This document shows positions 44,604 to 55,343 of a stretch of 64,000 bases of DNA, piece after piece (the first letter of the stretch is position 1; each line of letters opens with the position of its first letter). Under the pieces are notes generated by a model, which saw only the letters and a program-made list of their open reading frames with translations, was not told where the DNA came from and did not search any database. The DNA is from Streptococcus ilei (GTDB lineage Bacteria; Bacillota; Bacilli; Lactobacillales; Streptococcaceae). The DNA is taken from positions 434,001 through 498,000 of the forward strand of contig NC_022584.1 in assembly GCF_000479335.1 (NCBI RefSeq). Direction: 5' to 3'. The position numbers and the translations under genes were made by a program.

Positions 44604-46169
44604 ATGACAAACCTATCAACTGATTTGCATGATGTTGAAAAAATTATCGTGCTTGACTACGGTAGCCAGTACAATCAGCTTATTTCACGTCGTATTCGTG
44701 AGATTGGTGTCTTTTCAGAATTGAAGAGCCACAAAATTACGGCAGCTGAAGTGCGTGAAATCAATCCAGTTGGGATCGTTCTTTCAGGCGGACCAAACTC
44801 AGTGTATGAAGAGGGATCTTTTGACATTGATCCTGAAATTTTTGAACTTGGAATTCCAATTTTAGGAATCTGCTATGGCATGCAGCTCTTGACTCACAAA
44901 CTTGGTGGGAAGGTTGTACCTGCAGGTGATGCTGGTAACCGTGAATATGGTCAATCTGAGCTAAACTTAGCTGAATCTTCTGCCCTCTTTGAGGGAACAC
45001 CTGATAAACAGTTGGTCTTAATGAGCCACGGAGATGCTGTTACAGAAATTCCTGCTGACTTTGTCCGTACTGGTACTTCTGCTGACTGTCCGTATGCTTC
45101 GATTGAAAACCCAGACAAGAAAATCTACGGTATCCAATTCCACCCTGAGGTTCGTCACTCTGTTCATGGATATGATATCTTGCGTAACTTTGCCTTGAAT
45201 ATCTGTGGTGCTAAAGGTGACTGGTCGATGGATAACTTCATCGAGATGCAAATCAAACAAATCCGCGAAAAAGTTGGAGACAAACGTGTCCTCCTTGGTC
45301 TTTCTGGTGGTGTTGACTCTTCAGTTGTAGGGGTTCTTCTCCAAAAAGCTATCGGTGATCAATTGATCTGTATCTTTGTAGACCATGGTCTTCTTCGTAA
45401 AGGGGAAGCTGACCAAGTCATGGATATGCTTGGTGGTAAGTTTGGTTTGAACATTGTCAAAGCAGACGCTGCCAAACGTTTCTTGGACAAGTTGGCAGGT
45501 GTATCTGATCCTGAACAAAAACGGAAGATTATCGGTAACGAGTTTGTCTATGTCTTTGATGATGAAGCAAGCAAGCTGAAAGATGTGAAATTCTTAGCAC
45601 AAGGAACACTCTATACAGACGTCATCGAGTCAGGTACGGATACTGCTCAAACTATCAAGTCTCACCACAACGTGGGTGGTCTTCCAGAAGATATGCAGTT
45701 TGAACTCATCGAGCCGCTCAACACTCTTTATAAGGATGAAGTTCGTGCCCTCGGAACAGAACTTGGCATGCCAGACCACATCGTATGGCGCCAACCATTC
45801 CCAGGCCCAGGACTTGCGATCCGTGTCATGGGTGAAATTACTGAAGAAAAACTTGAAACAGTCCGTGAATCAGATGCTATCCTTCGTGAAGAAATCGCTA
45901 AAGCTGGTCTTGACCGCGACATCTGGCAATACTTCACTGTTAACACTGGCGTTCGTTCAGTAGGTGTTATGGGCGACGGTCGTACTTACGACTACACCAT
46001 TGCTATCCGTGCTATCACTTCTATCGATGGTATGACAGCTGACTTCGCTAAGATTCCTTGGGAAGTTCTCCAAAAAATCTCCGTTCGTATCGTAAACGAA
46101 GTTGACCACGTTAACCGCATCGTCTATGATATTACAAGTAAACCACCTGCAACTGTTGAGTGGGAATAG
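44604..46169 (+). CDS. guaA: GMP synthase (glutamine-hydrolysing)
   Basis: A 521-residue GuaA converting XMP to GMP. The class I amidotransferase domain has GICYGMQLL (nucleophile Cys ~92) and IQFHPEV; the ATP pyrophosphatase domain has the PP-loop [12 protein letters not shown] (~234-245), and the C-terminal dimerisation domain ends in [16 protein letters not shown] precedes the ATG. The upstream region has TGTTAGAAT as a possible extended -10. No PurBox or riboswitch was found here. Confidence 0.96.
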   Translation: MTNLSTDLHDVEKIIVLDYGSQYNQLISRRIREIGVFSELKSHKITAAEVREINPVGIVLSGGPNSVYEEGSFDIDPEIFELGIPILGICYGMQLLTHKLGGKVVPAGDAGNREYGQSELNLAESSALFEGTPDKQLVLMSHGDAVTEIPADFVRTGTSADCPYASIENPDKKIYGIQFHPEVRHSVHGYDILRNFALNICGAKGDWSMDNFIEMQIKQIREKVGDKRVLLGLSGGVDSSVVGVLLQKAIGDQLICIFVDHGLLRKGEADQVMDMLGGKFGLNIVKADAAKRFLDKLAGVSDPEQKRKIIGNEFVYVFDDEASKLKDVKFLAQGTLYTDVIESGTDTAQTIKSHHNVGGLPEDMQFELIEPLNTLYKDEVRALGTELGMPDHIVWRQPFPGPGLAIRVMGEITEEKLETVRESDAILREEIAKAGLDRDIWQYFTVNTGVRSVGVMGDGRTYDYTIAIRAITSIDGMTADFAKIPWEVLQKISVRIVNEVDHVNRIVYDITSKPPATVEWE

Positions 46170-46186
46170 AATGACTTGACAACATA

Positions 46187-46219
46187 ACGCTTGAAATCAT
46201 TGATTTCAGCGTTTTTTTT
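46187..46219 (+). terminator. Terminator after guaA
   Basis: AACGCTTGAAATC-ATT-GATTTCAGCGTT with T7. Confidence 0.9.
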
Positions 46220-46351
46220 ATATAAGTAAGACAACATTTATAATCAAAATGCCCCAAATGAAAAAACCTCTTGTATGAATCTAGCGCTTATGTTATGATA
46301 GTTTAAAACTATTCCTTTTGAGTAAGGAATTCATAAAGTTAGGAGAATCAA

Positions 46352-46657
46352 ATGTCTGAAATTACAGTTTCGCGTCAAACTGGCCTTGTAGGTGTATTAA
46401 TGAAGGTAAATGTTTATATCAATGGAGAATGTGTTGCCAACTTAAGCAAAGACGAAACCGTTACACTACCGCTTCCTGAAGGGCTTGATATGGTTAAGGT
46501 CTACGTAGATCAAAGAGGAGCCTTCACACGTTCTAAGGAAGTGATCGTAAAAGCTGGTCAAACTGCTGTTATTAAAGCATCAGCTATGAAAACACTTCTA
46601 GGTATTTTCGGAAAAATCTTAGGTATTCCTTATCTCTCAATCGAAGTAACAGATTAA
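46352..46657 (+). CDS. Hypothetical small beta-rich protein
   Basis: A 101-residue protein I cannot assign. It has the pattern of a small beta sandwich (KVNVYINGECVANLSKDETV, then LPLPEGLDMVKVYVDQRG), resembling carrier-type DUF2846/PEGA-like domains, and ends in a hydrophobic stretch (LLGIFGKILGIPYLSI). AGGAG precedes the ATG and a TATGAT preceded by TGT lies upstream. Repeat copy E begins with the first base after its stop codon. Confidence 0.7.
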   Translation: MSEITVSRQTGLVGVLMKVNVYINGECVANLSKDETVTLPLPEGLDMVKVYVDQRGAFTRSKEVIVKAGQTAVIKASAMKTLLGIFGKILGIPYLSIEVTD

Positions 46658-46838
46658 GAGAGTGGGATAGAAATCGGTAATTCGTTAGAATTCGATTTCG
46701 TCGTCCCACCTCCGCACAGTTGAGTAGGGCTGTAAAAGCTGATGAAATCAGCTTAGTAGAGCCCACTCAACCACTGCGTCTTGCTCGATAATCCAAAGAC
46801 AATTGAGAGGCTAGGACTTTTGTCCCAGCCTCTTTTTT
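46658..46838 (+). repeat. Structured MITE-like repeat, copy E (with terminator)
   Basis: Complete copy abutting the TAA of the 46352 gene and co-oriented with it. Its terminal hairpin (46807-46832) is followed by T6; read from the other strand it also stands eight bases after the stop of the convergent DUF1002 gene. Confidence 0.92.
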
Positions 46839-46845
46839 GTAATCT

Positions 46846-47859
46846 TTATTTCTTCTTGATTTGATGACGATGAACATGATAAACAATTAACCCGATTCCT
46901 AGGAGTACCAGAACTCCCAGTCCAATCATAGGATATAGAGGAATATTGTTGGTATCTTTCAATAGTGTCTCCGTATCAAGTTTAGTTTCAATCGTGTTAA
47001 AGCTATCTCCTGCCTTCTCAATAATATCCTGTTTTAGAGCTTTGAGGGACTTGACTAGTTTTTTATCAGAGCTTAGCTGACTATTCGAAAGCTTGCTAGC
47101 AAATTCAACTAATTGTTTGGCTTGTTTATTCGTTATAGCGTCCTCTAGTTGGTAGTTTTTTAGAATCTTTGTAACCAGCTTTTGAAAATCTTTTTTCTCG
47201 AGCTTTTTGTCTTGATTGCTTTCTGTTAGCGCTGCGATTTTAAGATCGATGACAGCTACATTGAGTTTATCTTCATGGAAGGCTTTTTTACGGGCACTCT
47301 CTTTATAGATCGTTGCAAGCAGGGATAATTCTTCTTGAGCGAGTGTTTTATTTTCATCAGAAATCGTGCTACCATTTTGCTCAAGGGAGTATGCGACTGC
47401 TGCAAGTGCGCTTAAACCTGAAGCTTCTGTTGGAGACGCAATCGTGACATCTGCACGTTCTATACCAAGAGTGGTTAGAGCATTTCGGTTCATATCTGCG
47501 GTTACTTCTGTTATATTTTGAGGAGTGACAATGTGCACGCTAACGGGCGCTTTCTTGGCTTGTTTCTGTAGTTTAACGGAGGAATAATGATCTCCATTCT
47601 CATCAATCGTAAAGCTTGTATAAGCAGAAGGATCCATGGTTTTCCATTCCTTATCTATTTCCTCGTTATACATCAAGAGACTAATGGTTTGCTCAACTTG
47701 AAATTCATCCAATGATGAGCCAATGACATAGTCAGGTTGGCTGTATTTTTGATCAATGACTTTTTGGATGGTTGAATTGGCAAAAACTGTTGAAGAGCTT
47801 GCAAGGAGTGCAAACCAGCTTGCGATAAAGATTCCAATAAATTTCCTGACTGGTTTCAT
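46846..47859 (-). CDS. Secreted, membrane-anchored DUF1002 protein
   Basis: A 337-residue protein with a signal peptide (about 1-27, hydrophobic core IGIFIASWFALLASSSTVFA), an extracellular helical DUF1002 region (YSQPDYVIGSSLDEFQVEQT onward) and a C-terminal membrane helix (PMIGLGVLVLLGIGLIVY) with a basic cytoplasmic tail, HRHQIKKK. Similar proteins occur across Firmicutes (YpuA of B. subtilis) without a known function. It is monocistronic. Confidence 0.83.
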   Translation of the reverse strand: MKPVRKFIGIFIASWFALLASSSTVFANSTIQKVIDQKYSQPDYVIGSSLDEFQVEQTISLLMYNEEIDKEWKTMDPSAYTSFTIDENGDHYSSVKLQKQAKKAPVSVHIVTPQNITEVTADMNRNALTTLGIERADVTIASPTEASGLSALAAVAYSLEQNGSTISDENKTLAQEELSLLATIYKESARKKAFHEDKLNVAVIDLKIAALTESNQDKKLEKKDFQKLVTKILKNYQLEDAITNKQAKQLVEFASKLSNSQLSSDKKLVKSLKALKQDIIEKAGDSFNTIETKLDTETLLKDTNNIPLYPMIGLGVLVLLGIGLIVYHVHRHQIKKK

Positions 47860-47906
47860 ACTTTCTCAATAACCCCTTTTAGAATACTAATACGTTTTCG
47901 GACAAT

Positions 47907-47943
47907 AAAAAGGAAGCAGGTTTTATCCCTTTGCCTCCTTTTT
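47907..47943 (-). terminator. Hairpin upstream of the DUF1002 gene
   Basis: AAAAAGGA-A-GCA pairs with TGC-C-TCCTTTTT. On the minus strand it is followed by TATTG, so it may be a second terminator for the pvaA operon. Confidence 0.55.
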
Positions 47944-48008
47944 AGTTTATCCTTTTTATCTTAAGACTGCCTTACAGCTTCTTTAAAAACAGATGACAGT
48001 TTGCTCCA

Positions 48009-48036
48009 TAAAAAAACAAGGGATTCTTCCCTTGTT
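48009..48036 (-). terminator. Terminator of the tdk-pvaA operon
   Basis: AACAAGGGA-AGAA-TCCCTTGTT with a T6 run, 18 bases after the pvaA stop. Confidence 0.88.
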
Positions 48037-48053
48037 TAGAGTGATTGTTTGTA

Positions 48054-48656
48054 TTAGAACCAGGAAAAGAGTTTCATGATGAACTGATTCATTTCAACGA
48101 GACGTGAATAATAATAATTTCCCCCATTAACGTAGAGCTCTGAGCCATGTAAAAATGAAATAGGATGGAGATAAAGATAGGTCTTACCAGTGACATTTCC
48201 AAGACTCGGTGCAACCACTTCTTTAGAGTATTTACGAGCTAATTCAAGACTATTTTTTCCGCCATTCTTTGCTACATATTCAATGTAATCCTGTCCGAAA
48301 TTATAAGCCTGAACTGCAGTCCAGGGATCAACTCCCTTCTCCTTTGCTTTTCGCAGATTCTCAGAAAGGGTTTGAATCCCTTGCCGGATACTTTCTTTGT
48401 TATTGGTGATAGAATTTGTCTGGCCGGTTGCACTTTCACTGGCCTGCATGACATCATCTTCCTTGCCCTTGGTCTCTGTATAAATCATAGCAAGAATCAG
48501 GTCTTCATTCGTACCGGTATCTTCCTCGGCCAGTACTTCACGCACTAAGGTACGATAAGTCATGACCTGCTTGACATCCCGGTGTATCTGATAGCCCTTG
48601 TATATGAAAAAGACGAGCAAGAGGCAAAAGAAAATTTTTATTATTCGTTTCATCAT
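48054..48656 (-). CDS. pvaA: Lysozyme-like surface protein (PvaA family)
   Basis: A 200-residue protein with an N-terminal signal-anchor ([20 protein letters not shown]) and a lysozyme-like domain: [20 protein letters not shown] (probable catalytic Glu), [23 protein letters not shown] and [12 protein letters not shown]. It resembles the pneumococcal vaccine antigen A and the lysozyme domain of CwlT, so it likely binds or cleaves peptidoglycan glycan. Last gene of a nine-gene operon, one-base overlap with the previous gene. Confidence 0.87.
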   Translation of the reverse strand: MMKRIIKIFFCLLLVFFIYKGYQIHRDVKQVMTYRTLVREVLAEEDTGTNEDLILAMIYTETKGKEDDVMQASESATGQTNSITNNKESIRQGIQTLSENLRKAKEKGVDPWTAVQAYNFGQDYIEYVAKNGGKNSLELARKYSKEVVAPSLGNVTGKTYLYLHPISFLHGSELYVNGGNYYYSRLVEMNQFIMKLFSWF

Positions 48657-49630
48657 TATTTATTCTGAATGTCCTCTATATTTTTGATGAGGATCGAGTA
48701 GGTCCCATTCTCATTCTGGATGAACTCTACTGATTCAGCATCTTCGTAAACATGGTTAGGGACCAAAAGCTCAATTCCGTTTGAAAGGGAGAGCTTTTGG
48801 TTCTCAAATTTTTTCAATTGGCGACTGGCATCAATCTCATCGAAGCGAACAGGGTCTGGAATAGTCTCTTTCACCTGATCGACAAAACTGAGTCGAGCCG
48901 TTAGGTTGTTATCAAACAAATCATTGGCTAATTTTTCAGGTGACAGTTCATTCTCTTCTTCCAATTGATTGAAAATAGCTGATTTGACCTTGGATTGGAA
49001 CTGAAAATCATCTTGTTGGAAATTCTCCGCAATCCGCTGGGCCGTTTTTTCGATTTCTTTGATTGATTTTTTAGGTGAAATTTTGGGTTGCTCCTGAAGA
49101 AGATTCTCAGAGAAATAGTTCAAAAACGCTCCATTGTACTTGATTCGTTTTTCAATCAAATGGTACTTGCGGCTTTGAAGATTAATGACCAAAGCTTCAT
49201 CTGCACCAGTCCCAAAGCCAGGTAGATTGTTTTGCGTCAACTTAATCGGATTATCCACTTCACCACCTAGATGGGTCAAGGTTTCCCGTAAAGCAATTCG
49301 AAGAAAGGCAAAGTGGTCCACTCCTTCTTTTGAGAATTGGATGAACACCAAATCGTTGGTCTTTTGATTCTCAGAGACGATAAATTCTTCTTTCCAGCGA
49401 TTCGCTACTGCAACTGAAGTGTCTAGTAAATCATCCGAAATTAGCTCAAGAAAAGGGTTATCCTCTTCGAAAATACCGGTCTTGGCCTCATCGGAATAGA
49501 CCCGCTCAATCTTTTTTCGCAAGTATTCCTCAATTTTAGGTGTGATATTGAGGAATTTGTCCGCCAGGTAGAGATCGGTATCATCTGGGCTAAATTGATG
49601 AATGATGGCTTTTTTTACATAAATGTCCAT
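48656..49630 (-). CDS. Nucleoid-associated protein (YejK/NdpA family)
   Basis: A 324-residue protein of the 37-kDa nucleoid-associated family. Seen: [20 protein letters not shown] at the N-terminus, [14 protein letters not shown] and [24 protein letters not shown]... in the middle. It is predicted to bind DNA, but its role in streptococci is not known. It follows glyA by eight bases and overlaps pvaA by one base. Confidence 0.82.
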   Translation of the reverse strand: MDIYVKKAIIHQFSPDDTDLYLADKFLNITPKIEEYLRKKIERVYSDEAKTGIFEEDNPFLELISDDLLDTSVAVANRWKEEFIVSENQKTNDLVFIQFSKEGVDHFAFLRIALRETLTHLGGEVDNPIKLTQNNLPGFGTGADEALVINLQSRKYHLIEKRIKYNGAFLNYFSENLLQEQPKISPKKSIKEIEKTAQRIAENFQQDDFQFQSKVKSAIFNQLEEENELSPEKLANDLFDNNLTARLSFVDQVKETIPDPVRFDEIDASRQLKKFENQKLSLSNGIELLVPNHVYEDAESVEFIQNENGTYSILIKNIEDIQNK

Positions 49631-49638
49631 AAAATGGT

Positions 49639-50895
49639 TTAGTCCTCGTAAAGTGGGAAGGCATCTGTCAAGGCTTTGACTTGAGCACGTACTTCTTCTA
49701 ATGCAGCTGGGTTATCCGCATTTTTCAATGCTTTGATGATCAATTCAGCTACCGTACGGCTTTCTTCTTCTCCAAAACCACGGGCTGTGATAGCTGCTGT
49801 CCCAATCCGAATCCCACTGGTCTTAAATGGTGACAGGGTTTCATATGGGATGGAGTTCTTGTTGAGGGTAATGTTGACCTCATCTAGTATGTTTTGAGCC
49901 ACTTTTCCATTTTCAACGACTTTCGTCACATCGACAAGGAAAAGGTGGTTCTCTGTTCCGCCTGAAATGACACGGAAATCTGGATCTTGCAAGAAGACAT
50001 CAGCCATAGCCTGGCTGTTTTTAATCACGTTAGCTGCATACTCTTTAAAGGCAGGATCGAGGGCTTCTTTGAAAGCAACAGCTTTGGCTGCAACGACATG
50101 CTCTAAAGGTCCTCCTTGAATACCAGGGAAGATGGCAGAATTAATCTTTTTAGCCAAGTCTTCATCATTGGTCAGGATCAAGCCACCACGAGGTCCACGA
50201 AGGGTCTTGTGAGTGGTCGTGGTCGTGATATGTGCATAAGGAACTGGGCTTGGGTGAAGGCCAGCGGCTACCAAACCAGCAATATGGGCCATATCGACCA
50301 TGAGTTTGGCTCCTACTGCATCCGCAATCTCACGCAATTTTGAGAAATCAATGATGTGAGAGTAGGCTGAAGCACCTGCTACAATCAACTTTGGCTTCAC
50401 TTCTTGAGCTTGTTTCAAGATAGCATCAAAATCCAAGAGTTCAGTTTCAGGATCTACACTGTAAGATACAAAGTTGTAGGTTTGACCTGAGAAGCTCACA
50501 GAAGCACCGTGAGTCAAATGTCCACCGGCAGCTAGATCCATCCCCATAACCGTATCTCCTGGCTCAATCAAGGCCATATAGGCAGCACAGTTAGCCTGAC
50601 TACCTGAGTGGGGTTGAACATTGGCGAACTTAGCCCCAAAGATTTCCTTAGCGCGTTCGATGGCGAGGCTTTCGACGATGTCTACGACATCAGTCCCACC
50701 GTAGTAACGACGTCCCGGATATCCTTCTGCGTATTTATTGGTCAGGATAGACCCTTGGGCAGCCATAACCGCCTTGGAGACGACGTTTTCAGAAGCAATC
50801 AACTCAATGTTATTTTGCTGGCGCTCTTCTTCTTTCGCAATGGCATCCCATAGAGCTGCATCATATGCTTTGTAATCTTCTTTGTCAAAAATCAT
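49639..50895 (-). CDS. glyA: Serine hydroxymethyltransferase
   Basis: A 418-residue PLP enzyme converting serine + THF to glycine + methylene-THF. It has [12 protein letters not shown] (~28-39), [15 protein letters not shown] (~94-108) and the PLP lysine in [14 protein letters not shown] (~222-235). Together with fhs and trmFO it shows one-carbon metabolism feeding purines and tRNA methylation. GGAG lies before the start and the gene is tightly packed in the operon. Confidence 0.96.
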   Translation of the reverse strand: MIFDKEDYKAYDAALWDAIAKEEERQQNNIELIASENVVSKAVMAAQGSILTNKYAEGYPGRRYYGGTDVVDIVESLAIERAKEIFGAKFANVQPHSGSQANCAAYMALIEPGDTVMGMDLAAGGHLTHGASVSFSGQTYNFVSYSVDPETELLDFDAILKQAQEVKPKLIVAGASAYSHIIDFSKLREIADAVGAKLMVDMAHIAGLVAAGLHPSPVPYAHITTTTTHKTLRGPRGGLILTNDEDLAKKINSAIFPGIQGGPLEHVVAAKAVAFKEALDPAFKEYAANVIKNSQAMADVFLQDPDFRVISGGTENHLFLVDVTKVVENGKVAQNILDEVNITLNKNSIPYETLSPFKTSGIRIGTAAITARGFGEEESRTVAELIIKALKNADNPAALEEVRAQVKALTDAFPLYED

Positions 50896-50906
50896 AGGTC
50901 TTCTCC

Positions 50907-51338
50907 TTAAATAAATTTTATAAAACGTTTTTGTAGCTTGTCACAGGTATAACCGACCTGTTCGTAGAAGGCATGAGCGCCAATACGATGTTCTGCAGAG
51001 TTTAAACGTATAAACTTGTAGCCACGTTTTTCGGTTTCCTGTTCTAGTCCTTCAAGCAAAGCTTTTCCGATTCCCTTCCCTTGACTTTGAGGTAAGACTG
51101 CTAAGGCCAAGATATTAAATCCAGCATTGGAATAGAGGGATTCGTAGACTTCAGCGTGGACATAACCAAGTAAATCATGATTGGTTGAATCCTCATAGCC
51201 TAGTAGGAAGTGATGGGGGTCTTGAGACAACTTGGCTAGTTGTCTAGCCGTTTCCTCTGGACAAAAAGCATAACCTAAAGCCTCTTTGTTAATCTCGTAA
51301 ATAGATGCAGTATCTGTTGGTTTCAAAGCACGTAGCAT
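50907..51338 (-). CDS. GNAT acetyltransferase
   Basis: A 143-residue GCN5-type N-acetyltransferase. The acetyl-CoA loop is [20 protein letters not shown] (~88-107) and the C-terminus ends in HAFYEQVGY...KRFIKFI. The ATG at 51338 has GAGGAGG upstream; the longer reading from 51353 overlaps the previous gene without a Shine-Dalgarno. Substrate unknown. It lies one base after the TsaC/Sua5 gene. Confidence 0.82.
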   Translation of the reverse strand: MLRALKPTDTASIYEINKEALGYAFCPEETARQLAKLSQDPHHFLLGYEDSTNHDLLGYVHAEVYESLYSNAGFNILALAVLPQSQGKGIGKALLEGLEQETEKRGYKFIRLNSAEHRIGAHAFYEQVGYTCDKLQKRFIKFI

Positions 51339-51339
51339 A

Positions 51340-51939
51340 TCATGCCTCCTCAAAAGGGATTGCAGGTATCTTGGTAAGGATATCTTCTCGTGTAATCGCT
51401 CCTTGACGTAGAATCTTCACCTTGTCGCCAGATAAGTCTAAAATAGTCGAATCTTGACCAGTTAGAAAGCTATCGTCTTCAAGTCCTATCACTCCATGAC
51501 CAAGTTCCTTAAGAATCTGCTTACACTGGGTTCCACTAGCTTTCCCAGAGAGGTTGGCAGAAGGTCCGATCAAGGGACCTGTTTTACGAATTAATTCCAA
51601 TGTTTTTGGATGAGCTGGCATCCGAAAACCAACCGTAGCCATCCCAGAATTAATCCAAGCTGGTACCTCCTCATTGGCTTCGAGAATAATGGTTAAGGGT
51701 CCTGGTAAAAAGGTTGCGATTAGTTTTGATAGATAAGGTGGTTGATTTTTCGAATAAAATCGAATGTCTTCTTCACTGGAAATATTGAGGTTCATAGCCT
51801 TCTCACGAGGGCGCTGCTTTAGAGTGTATACTCGATCAACCGCTGCTTCATCCAGTGCCTTTGCAAAGAGGCCATAGACAGTCTCAGTCGGTAAGACAAC
51901 TGCATGTCCGGCTTCTAATTCTTTCTCAAATGGATCCAT
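51340..51939 (-). CDS. Threonylcarbamoyl-AMP synthase (TsaC/Sua5/YrdC)
   Basis: A 199-residue YrdC-domain protein that makes threonylcarbamoyl-AMP for the t6A37 tRNA modification. The N-terminus GHAVVLPTETVYGLFAKA and KQRPREKAMNLN are typical, as is GPLIGPSANLSGKASG (~120-135). It lacks the C-terminal Sua5 domain of longer homologues. It overlaps prmC by 14 bases. Confidence 0.9.
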   Translation of the reverse strand: MDPFEKELEAGHAVVLPTETVYGLFAKALDEAAVDRVYTLKQRPREKAMNLNISSEEDIRFYSKNQPPYLSKLIATFLPGPLTIILEANEEVPAWINSGMATVGFRMPAHPKTLELIRKTGPLIGPSANLSGKASGTQCKQILKELGHGVIGLEDDSFLTGQDSTILDLSGDKVKILRQGAITREDILTKIPAIPFEEA

Positions 51940-52762
51940 TGTCTACTACTACCATTCTATCTTGTCCAAATTGGTCTTTCAGCACTCGAACTTGTTTGTC
52001 AGGAAATGCCGTTTGAAAGAGCTCTTTTACCTTGTTACCTTGCTTATAGCCGATCTCTAGATAAATCTTTCCATCTGGTGTTAATACACTTGGTGCTTGT
52101 TGGGCAATCTTTTCATAGATGGCATAGCCATCACGATCCGCAAAGAGAGCTAAGTGGGGTTCAGAGGCTAAAACGTTGGCTCCAACTTCTTCTACATCTT
52201 CCCGAGAGATATAGGGAGGGTTGGAAACAATCAGATCGTAAGGACCTTCTAGTTCATCCAGTACATTTGATGTTTTAAAGGACACAACCGCTTCTAACTG
52301 CTGGGCATTTTCTTGAGCAAGCTCCAAGGCATCTACTGACACATCACTGGCTTGAACCTGCCAATTAGGTCTAGCAAGGGCTAAGCTAATGGCAATGGCA
52401 CCACTTCCAGTTCCGATATCCAGAACTCGTAAGGATTCCTGATTATTTTCCTCAAGAATGAGGGTAACGAGTTCCTCTGTTTCAGGTCTAGGAATCAGCA
52501 CGCGCTCATCAACTGTAAAAACATGACCACAGAATTCTGCGCTCCCAATAATATACTGGGCAGGGACGTGATGTTTCAACTGCTCAAAGATGGAATCCAG
52601 CAAGGTTTTATCCTCTGCTTCCACTTCTTTTTGCAAAGCAAGGACAAAGTCCGTAAAGGTCCAGTTTTTTAAAGCACGATATGCGAAGGAGAGGCTTTCT
52701 GCTTCCTCTCCAACGGCTATTAATGCTTCTTCATACTGGGCTACTAATTGTCCCAACAACAT
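51926..52762 (-). CDS. prmC: Release factor glutamine methyltransferase PrmC
   Basis: A 278-residue SAM-dependent enzyme that methylates the Gln of the GGQ motif in release factors. It shows VLDIGTGSGAIAISLA (motif I, ~113-128), the catalytic SNPPYISRED (~181-190) and the N-terminal helical region. It directly follows prfA, whose product is its substrate, with a one-base overlap. Confidence 0.94.
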   Translation of the reverse strand: MLLGQLVAQYEEALIAVGEEAESLSFAYRALKNWTFTDFVLALQKEVEAEDKTLLDSIFEQLKHHVPAQYIIGSAEFCGHVFTVDERVLIPRPETEELVTLILEENNQESLRVLDIGTGSGAIAISLALARPNWQVQASDVSVDALELAQENAQQLEAVVSFKTSNVLDELEGPYDLIVSNPPYISREDVEEVGANVLASEPHLALFADRDGYAIYEKIAQQAPSVLTPDGKIYLEIGYKQGNKVKELFQTAFPDKQVRVLKDQFGQDRMVVVDNGSI

Positions 52763-53841
52763 TATTTGTTCAACTCTTCTAGTTTTTGAGTTTGATCATA
52801 CAAGACCAAAGCATCGACCACTTCATCTAATTTACCAGATAAGATGGTATCCAGTTTTTGAAGGGTCAAGCCAATCCGGTGATCCGTCACACGGTTTTGA
52901 GGGAAGTTGTAAGTCCGGATCCGCTCGGAACGGTCACCAGTACCAATAGTAGACTTCCGCTCAGCATCCTGCTCATCTTGAGCAATCTGAGCAAAGTGGT
53001 CAGCCACACGGGCACGGATGATCTTCATGGCTTTTTCACGGTTCTTCTGTTGGGTCCGTTCTTCCTGCATTTCTACCTTGATATTGGTTGGCAAGTGGAC
53101 AATACGGACAGCTGTTGCAACCTTGTTGACGTTCTGTCCGCCCGCACCAGATGCGTGGTAGATATCGATCCGAAGATCTTTTGGATCAATGTCGTATTCA
53201 ACTTCTTCGATTTCTGGCATGACCAGAACGGTTGCTGTCGATGTATGGACACGACCTTGGCTTTCTGTCACAGGAACCCGTTGTACCCGGTGGGCACCCG
53301 ATTCATACTTGAGTTTTGAGTAGACAGATTGACCAGAAACCATGGCCACTACTTCTTTGATCCCACCAACGCCATTATAGGATGCTTCCATGACTTCAAA
53401 GCGCCAGCCTTGGCTTTCCGCGTATTTTTGGTACATCTGCAAGAGGTCACCAGCAAACAACTGGGCTTCGTCCCCTCCTGCTGCCCCACGAATTTCCAAG
53501 ATAATGTTCTTGTCATCGTTTGGATCTTTTGGAAGAAGCAAAATCTTTAGTTTTTCTTCGTACTCTTCTTTTTCAGCCTTAGCATCTTTGAGTTCCTGCT
53601 TGGCCATTTCTTCCAAATCTGCATCGCCACCTGATTCCTTAATCATTTCTTCAGCATCGACGATATTTTGAAGGACTTGTTTGTACTCTCGGTAAGCTGT
53701 CACCGTATCACGAGTAGAAGCTTCTTCTTTTGAAAGCTCCATAAAGCGTTTGGTATCAGAGACCACATCTGGGTCACTCAATAACTCTCCTAACTCTTCG
53801 TAACGGTCTTCTACAGCTTGTAGTTGATCATAGATATTCAT
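52762..53841 (-). CDS. prfA: Peptide chain release factor 1
   Basis: A 359-residue RF1 that terminates translation at UAA/UAG. The GGQ peptidyl-hydrolysis motif lies in [18 protein letters not shown] (~226-243), and the codon-recognition domain includes [18 protein letters not shown] with the PxT-type triplet (~186-203). A coiled-coil N-terminus covers ~1-100. It lies nine bases after a GNAT gene. Confidence 0.96.
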   Translation of the reverse strand: MNIYDQLQAVEDRYEELGELLSDPDVVSDTKRFMELSKEEASTRDTVTAYREYKQVLQNIVDAEEMIKESGGDADLEEMAKQELKDAKAEKEEYEEKLKILLLPKDPNDDKNIILEIRGAAGGDEAQLFAGDLLQMYQKYAESQGWRFEVMEASYNGVGGIKEVVAMVSGQSVYSKLKYESGAHRVQRVPVTESQGRVHTSTATVLVMPEIEEVEYDIDPKDLRIDIYHASGAGGQNVNKVATAVRIVHLPTNIKVEMQEERTQQKNREKAMKIIRARVADHFAQIAQDEQDAERKSTIGTGDRSERIRTYNFPQNRVTDHRIGLTLQKLDTILSGKLDEVVDALVLYDQTQKLEELNK

Positions 53842-53850
53842 GTTTGCTCC

Positions 53851-54330
53851 TTAATTCTTGGTTGTTAGATCATAGATTGCTACAATTTCGTCTTTTATGA
53901 CTTGGGCAGTTTCTTTAAATCCATAATGGAGATAGCAAGATCTCGCATGTTTATTTTCTGGTTCATAAGATAACCAAAGACTTGTTGCTTTTCCAGCTGG
54001 CTCTGAAGAAACAAAGTCAATGACCGCATCCATAGTCGGTTTAAAATAGCCTAAACCTTGAAAGCGTTGATCTATCATAAAACGAAATAACAAGTAGTTT
54101 CCCTTGCTGATCCCAATTTTCCGGTCATAGGCAATCATAACAAAACCAACTAATACTTCCTTATCATAAACTGCTAAGGGAGCTATAAAATCACCATTTT
54201 TATCATATACATAGGCTTCAGCTAAACTAACGGAATTGGATGCAATAAAATTCCTTTGGTTTGGCTGAACTTCTAGATTTAAAACATCAAAATAATTTTT
54301 CTTTGTAATATCTCTTAGCTCAACGGCCAT
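53851..54330 (-). CDS. GNAT acetyltransferase, spermine/spermidine-type
   Basis: A 159-residue GNAT protein. [20 protein letters not shown] at the N-terminus and [20 protein letters not shown] for the CoA loop recall BltD/PaiA polyamine acetyltransferases. The Gly-rich loop is degenerate (QRFQGLGY). The substrate is not known. It overlaps tdk by 11 bases. Confidence 0.8.
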   Translation of the reverse strand: MAVELRDITKKNYFDVLNLEVQPNQRNFIASNSVSLAEAYVYDKNGDFIAPLAVYDKEVLVGFVMIAYDRKIGISKGNYLLFRFMIDQRFQGLGYFKPTMDAVIDFVSSEPAGKATSLWLSYEPENKHARSCYLHYGFKETAQVIKDEIVAIYDLTTKN

Positions 54331-54919
54331 AGTCTTGATCCTTATTAGATGCTATCAGTGGTGCAAAATAATGTTTGCGGCAAACGGAGATATAGGTCTC
54401 GTGTCCACCGATTTGAATCTGCTCTCCATCGTAGACGGGTTTACCCGCTTGAGTACGCAAGACCATGGTCGCCTTGCGGGAACAATATTGGCAGATGGTC
54501 TTAATCTCCTCGATCTTGTCTGCCAACAAGAGGAGGTGTTTGGAACCTTCAAAGAGTTCATTTCGGAAATCATTTTTGAGGCCAAAAGCCATAACCGGCA
54601 CATCTAGTTCATCTACAACTCTAGCTAAATCATAGACATGGTGTCGTTTTAAAAACTGTGCTTCATCGACCAAGACACAGTAGGGTTTCTCTTTCAGGCT
54701 TTGGATATAACCGAAGACGTCTGTATCGTCTTCGATCGCAATGGCTTCCCGTTTCATACCAATCCGGCTAGAAACAACTCCAAATCCATCGCGCGTATCG
54801 ATTGCTGAGGTCATGATAACGACGCTTTTTCCTTGCTCTTCATAATTATGGGCTACCTTCAAAATTTCGATGGTCTTACCAGAATTCATCGTCCCATATT
54901 TATAATATAATTGTGCCAT
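54320..54919 (-). CDS. tdk: Thymidine kinase
   Basis: A 199-residue type II thymidine kinase of the salvage pathway. The P-loop is [12 protein letters not shown] (~9-20), VLVDEAQFL (~84-92) carries the catalytic Glu, and the lid has the zinc-binding CQYCSRKA...CRKHYF. First gene of the operon running to pvaA. A promoter TTGCCC-17-TATAAT (minus, 54983-54978 and 54960-54955) lies upstream. Confidence 0.95.
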   Translation of the reverse strand: MAQLYYKYGTMNSGKTIEILKVAHNYEEQGKSVVIMTSAIDTRDGFGVVSSRIGMKREAIAIEDDTDVFGYIQSLKEKPYCVLVDEAQFLKRHHVYDLARVVDELDVPVMAFGLKNDFRNELFEGSKHLLLLADKIEEIKTICQYCSRKATMVLRTQAGKPVYDGEQIQIGGHETYISVCRKHYFAPLIASNKDQDYGR

Positions 54920-54954
54920 TTTCCTTCTATTCTCTCTAAAATGTGTTTCATTAT

Positions 54955-54983
54955 ATTATAACACGGGCCGTAAATTAGGGCAA
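54955..54983 (-). promoter_or_regulatory. Promoter of the tdk-pvaA operon
   Basis: TTGCCC, 17 bases, TATAAT on the minus strand; predicted +1 at 54948, 29 bases before the tdk ATG. The stretch 54984-55103 holds no gene or clear structure. Confidence 0.7.
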
Positions 54984-55103
54984 CTTATAGAGAGCTTCTC
55001 CATTGGGTGATTGCTCTTCTAATAAGGAGATTCTGAACCCTATAAAGTCTCATTTCTCTTGTTCGCTCTAGCAGAATATTATTTGTATTTTGCAATTTGA
55101 GAA

Positions 55104-55167
55104 TAAAAAAAGCGTCTATCATTTCCCTGACAAAATGACAAACGCATGGTGAGAGACCACTTCTCAC
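55104..55167 (-). ncRNA. Small RNA of ~64 nt with two hairpins
   Basis: A promoter TTACAT-17-TATAAT with a TGG extension (minus, 55202-55197 and 55179-55174) predicts +1 at 55167. The transcript starts directly with a hairpin GTGAGA-AGTGG-TCTCTCAC and ends with GCGT...ACGC enclosing CATTT/AAATG (55112-55145), followed by T7. The only reading frame in it runs through the terminator and has no Shine-Dalgarno. It occupies the 424-base gap between tdk and the tautomerase gene. No CiaR repeat is seen, so it does not look like a csRNA. Function unknown. Confidence 0.65.
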
Positions 55168-55343
55168 AAATTAATTATACCATAATAACTGGAGTTATGT
55201 AAGTAGATAGTACTAAATATTGGTAAAAAATTTTTATAATCTATTTTAACCTTTCCATTAGGTGATTCGAATCTTACTAGTCTGCTACTTTTCATTCAAA
55301 AATATGATAAAATAGACCTAAGATAGATAGAGGAGGTGGCCCC

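Noticed and set aside
54985..55167. 60-codon minus frame starting with GTG at 55167
   Set aside because: It starts on the first base of the predicted small RNA and reads through its terminator; no Shine-Dalgarno.
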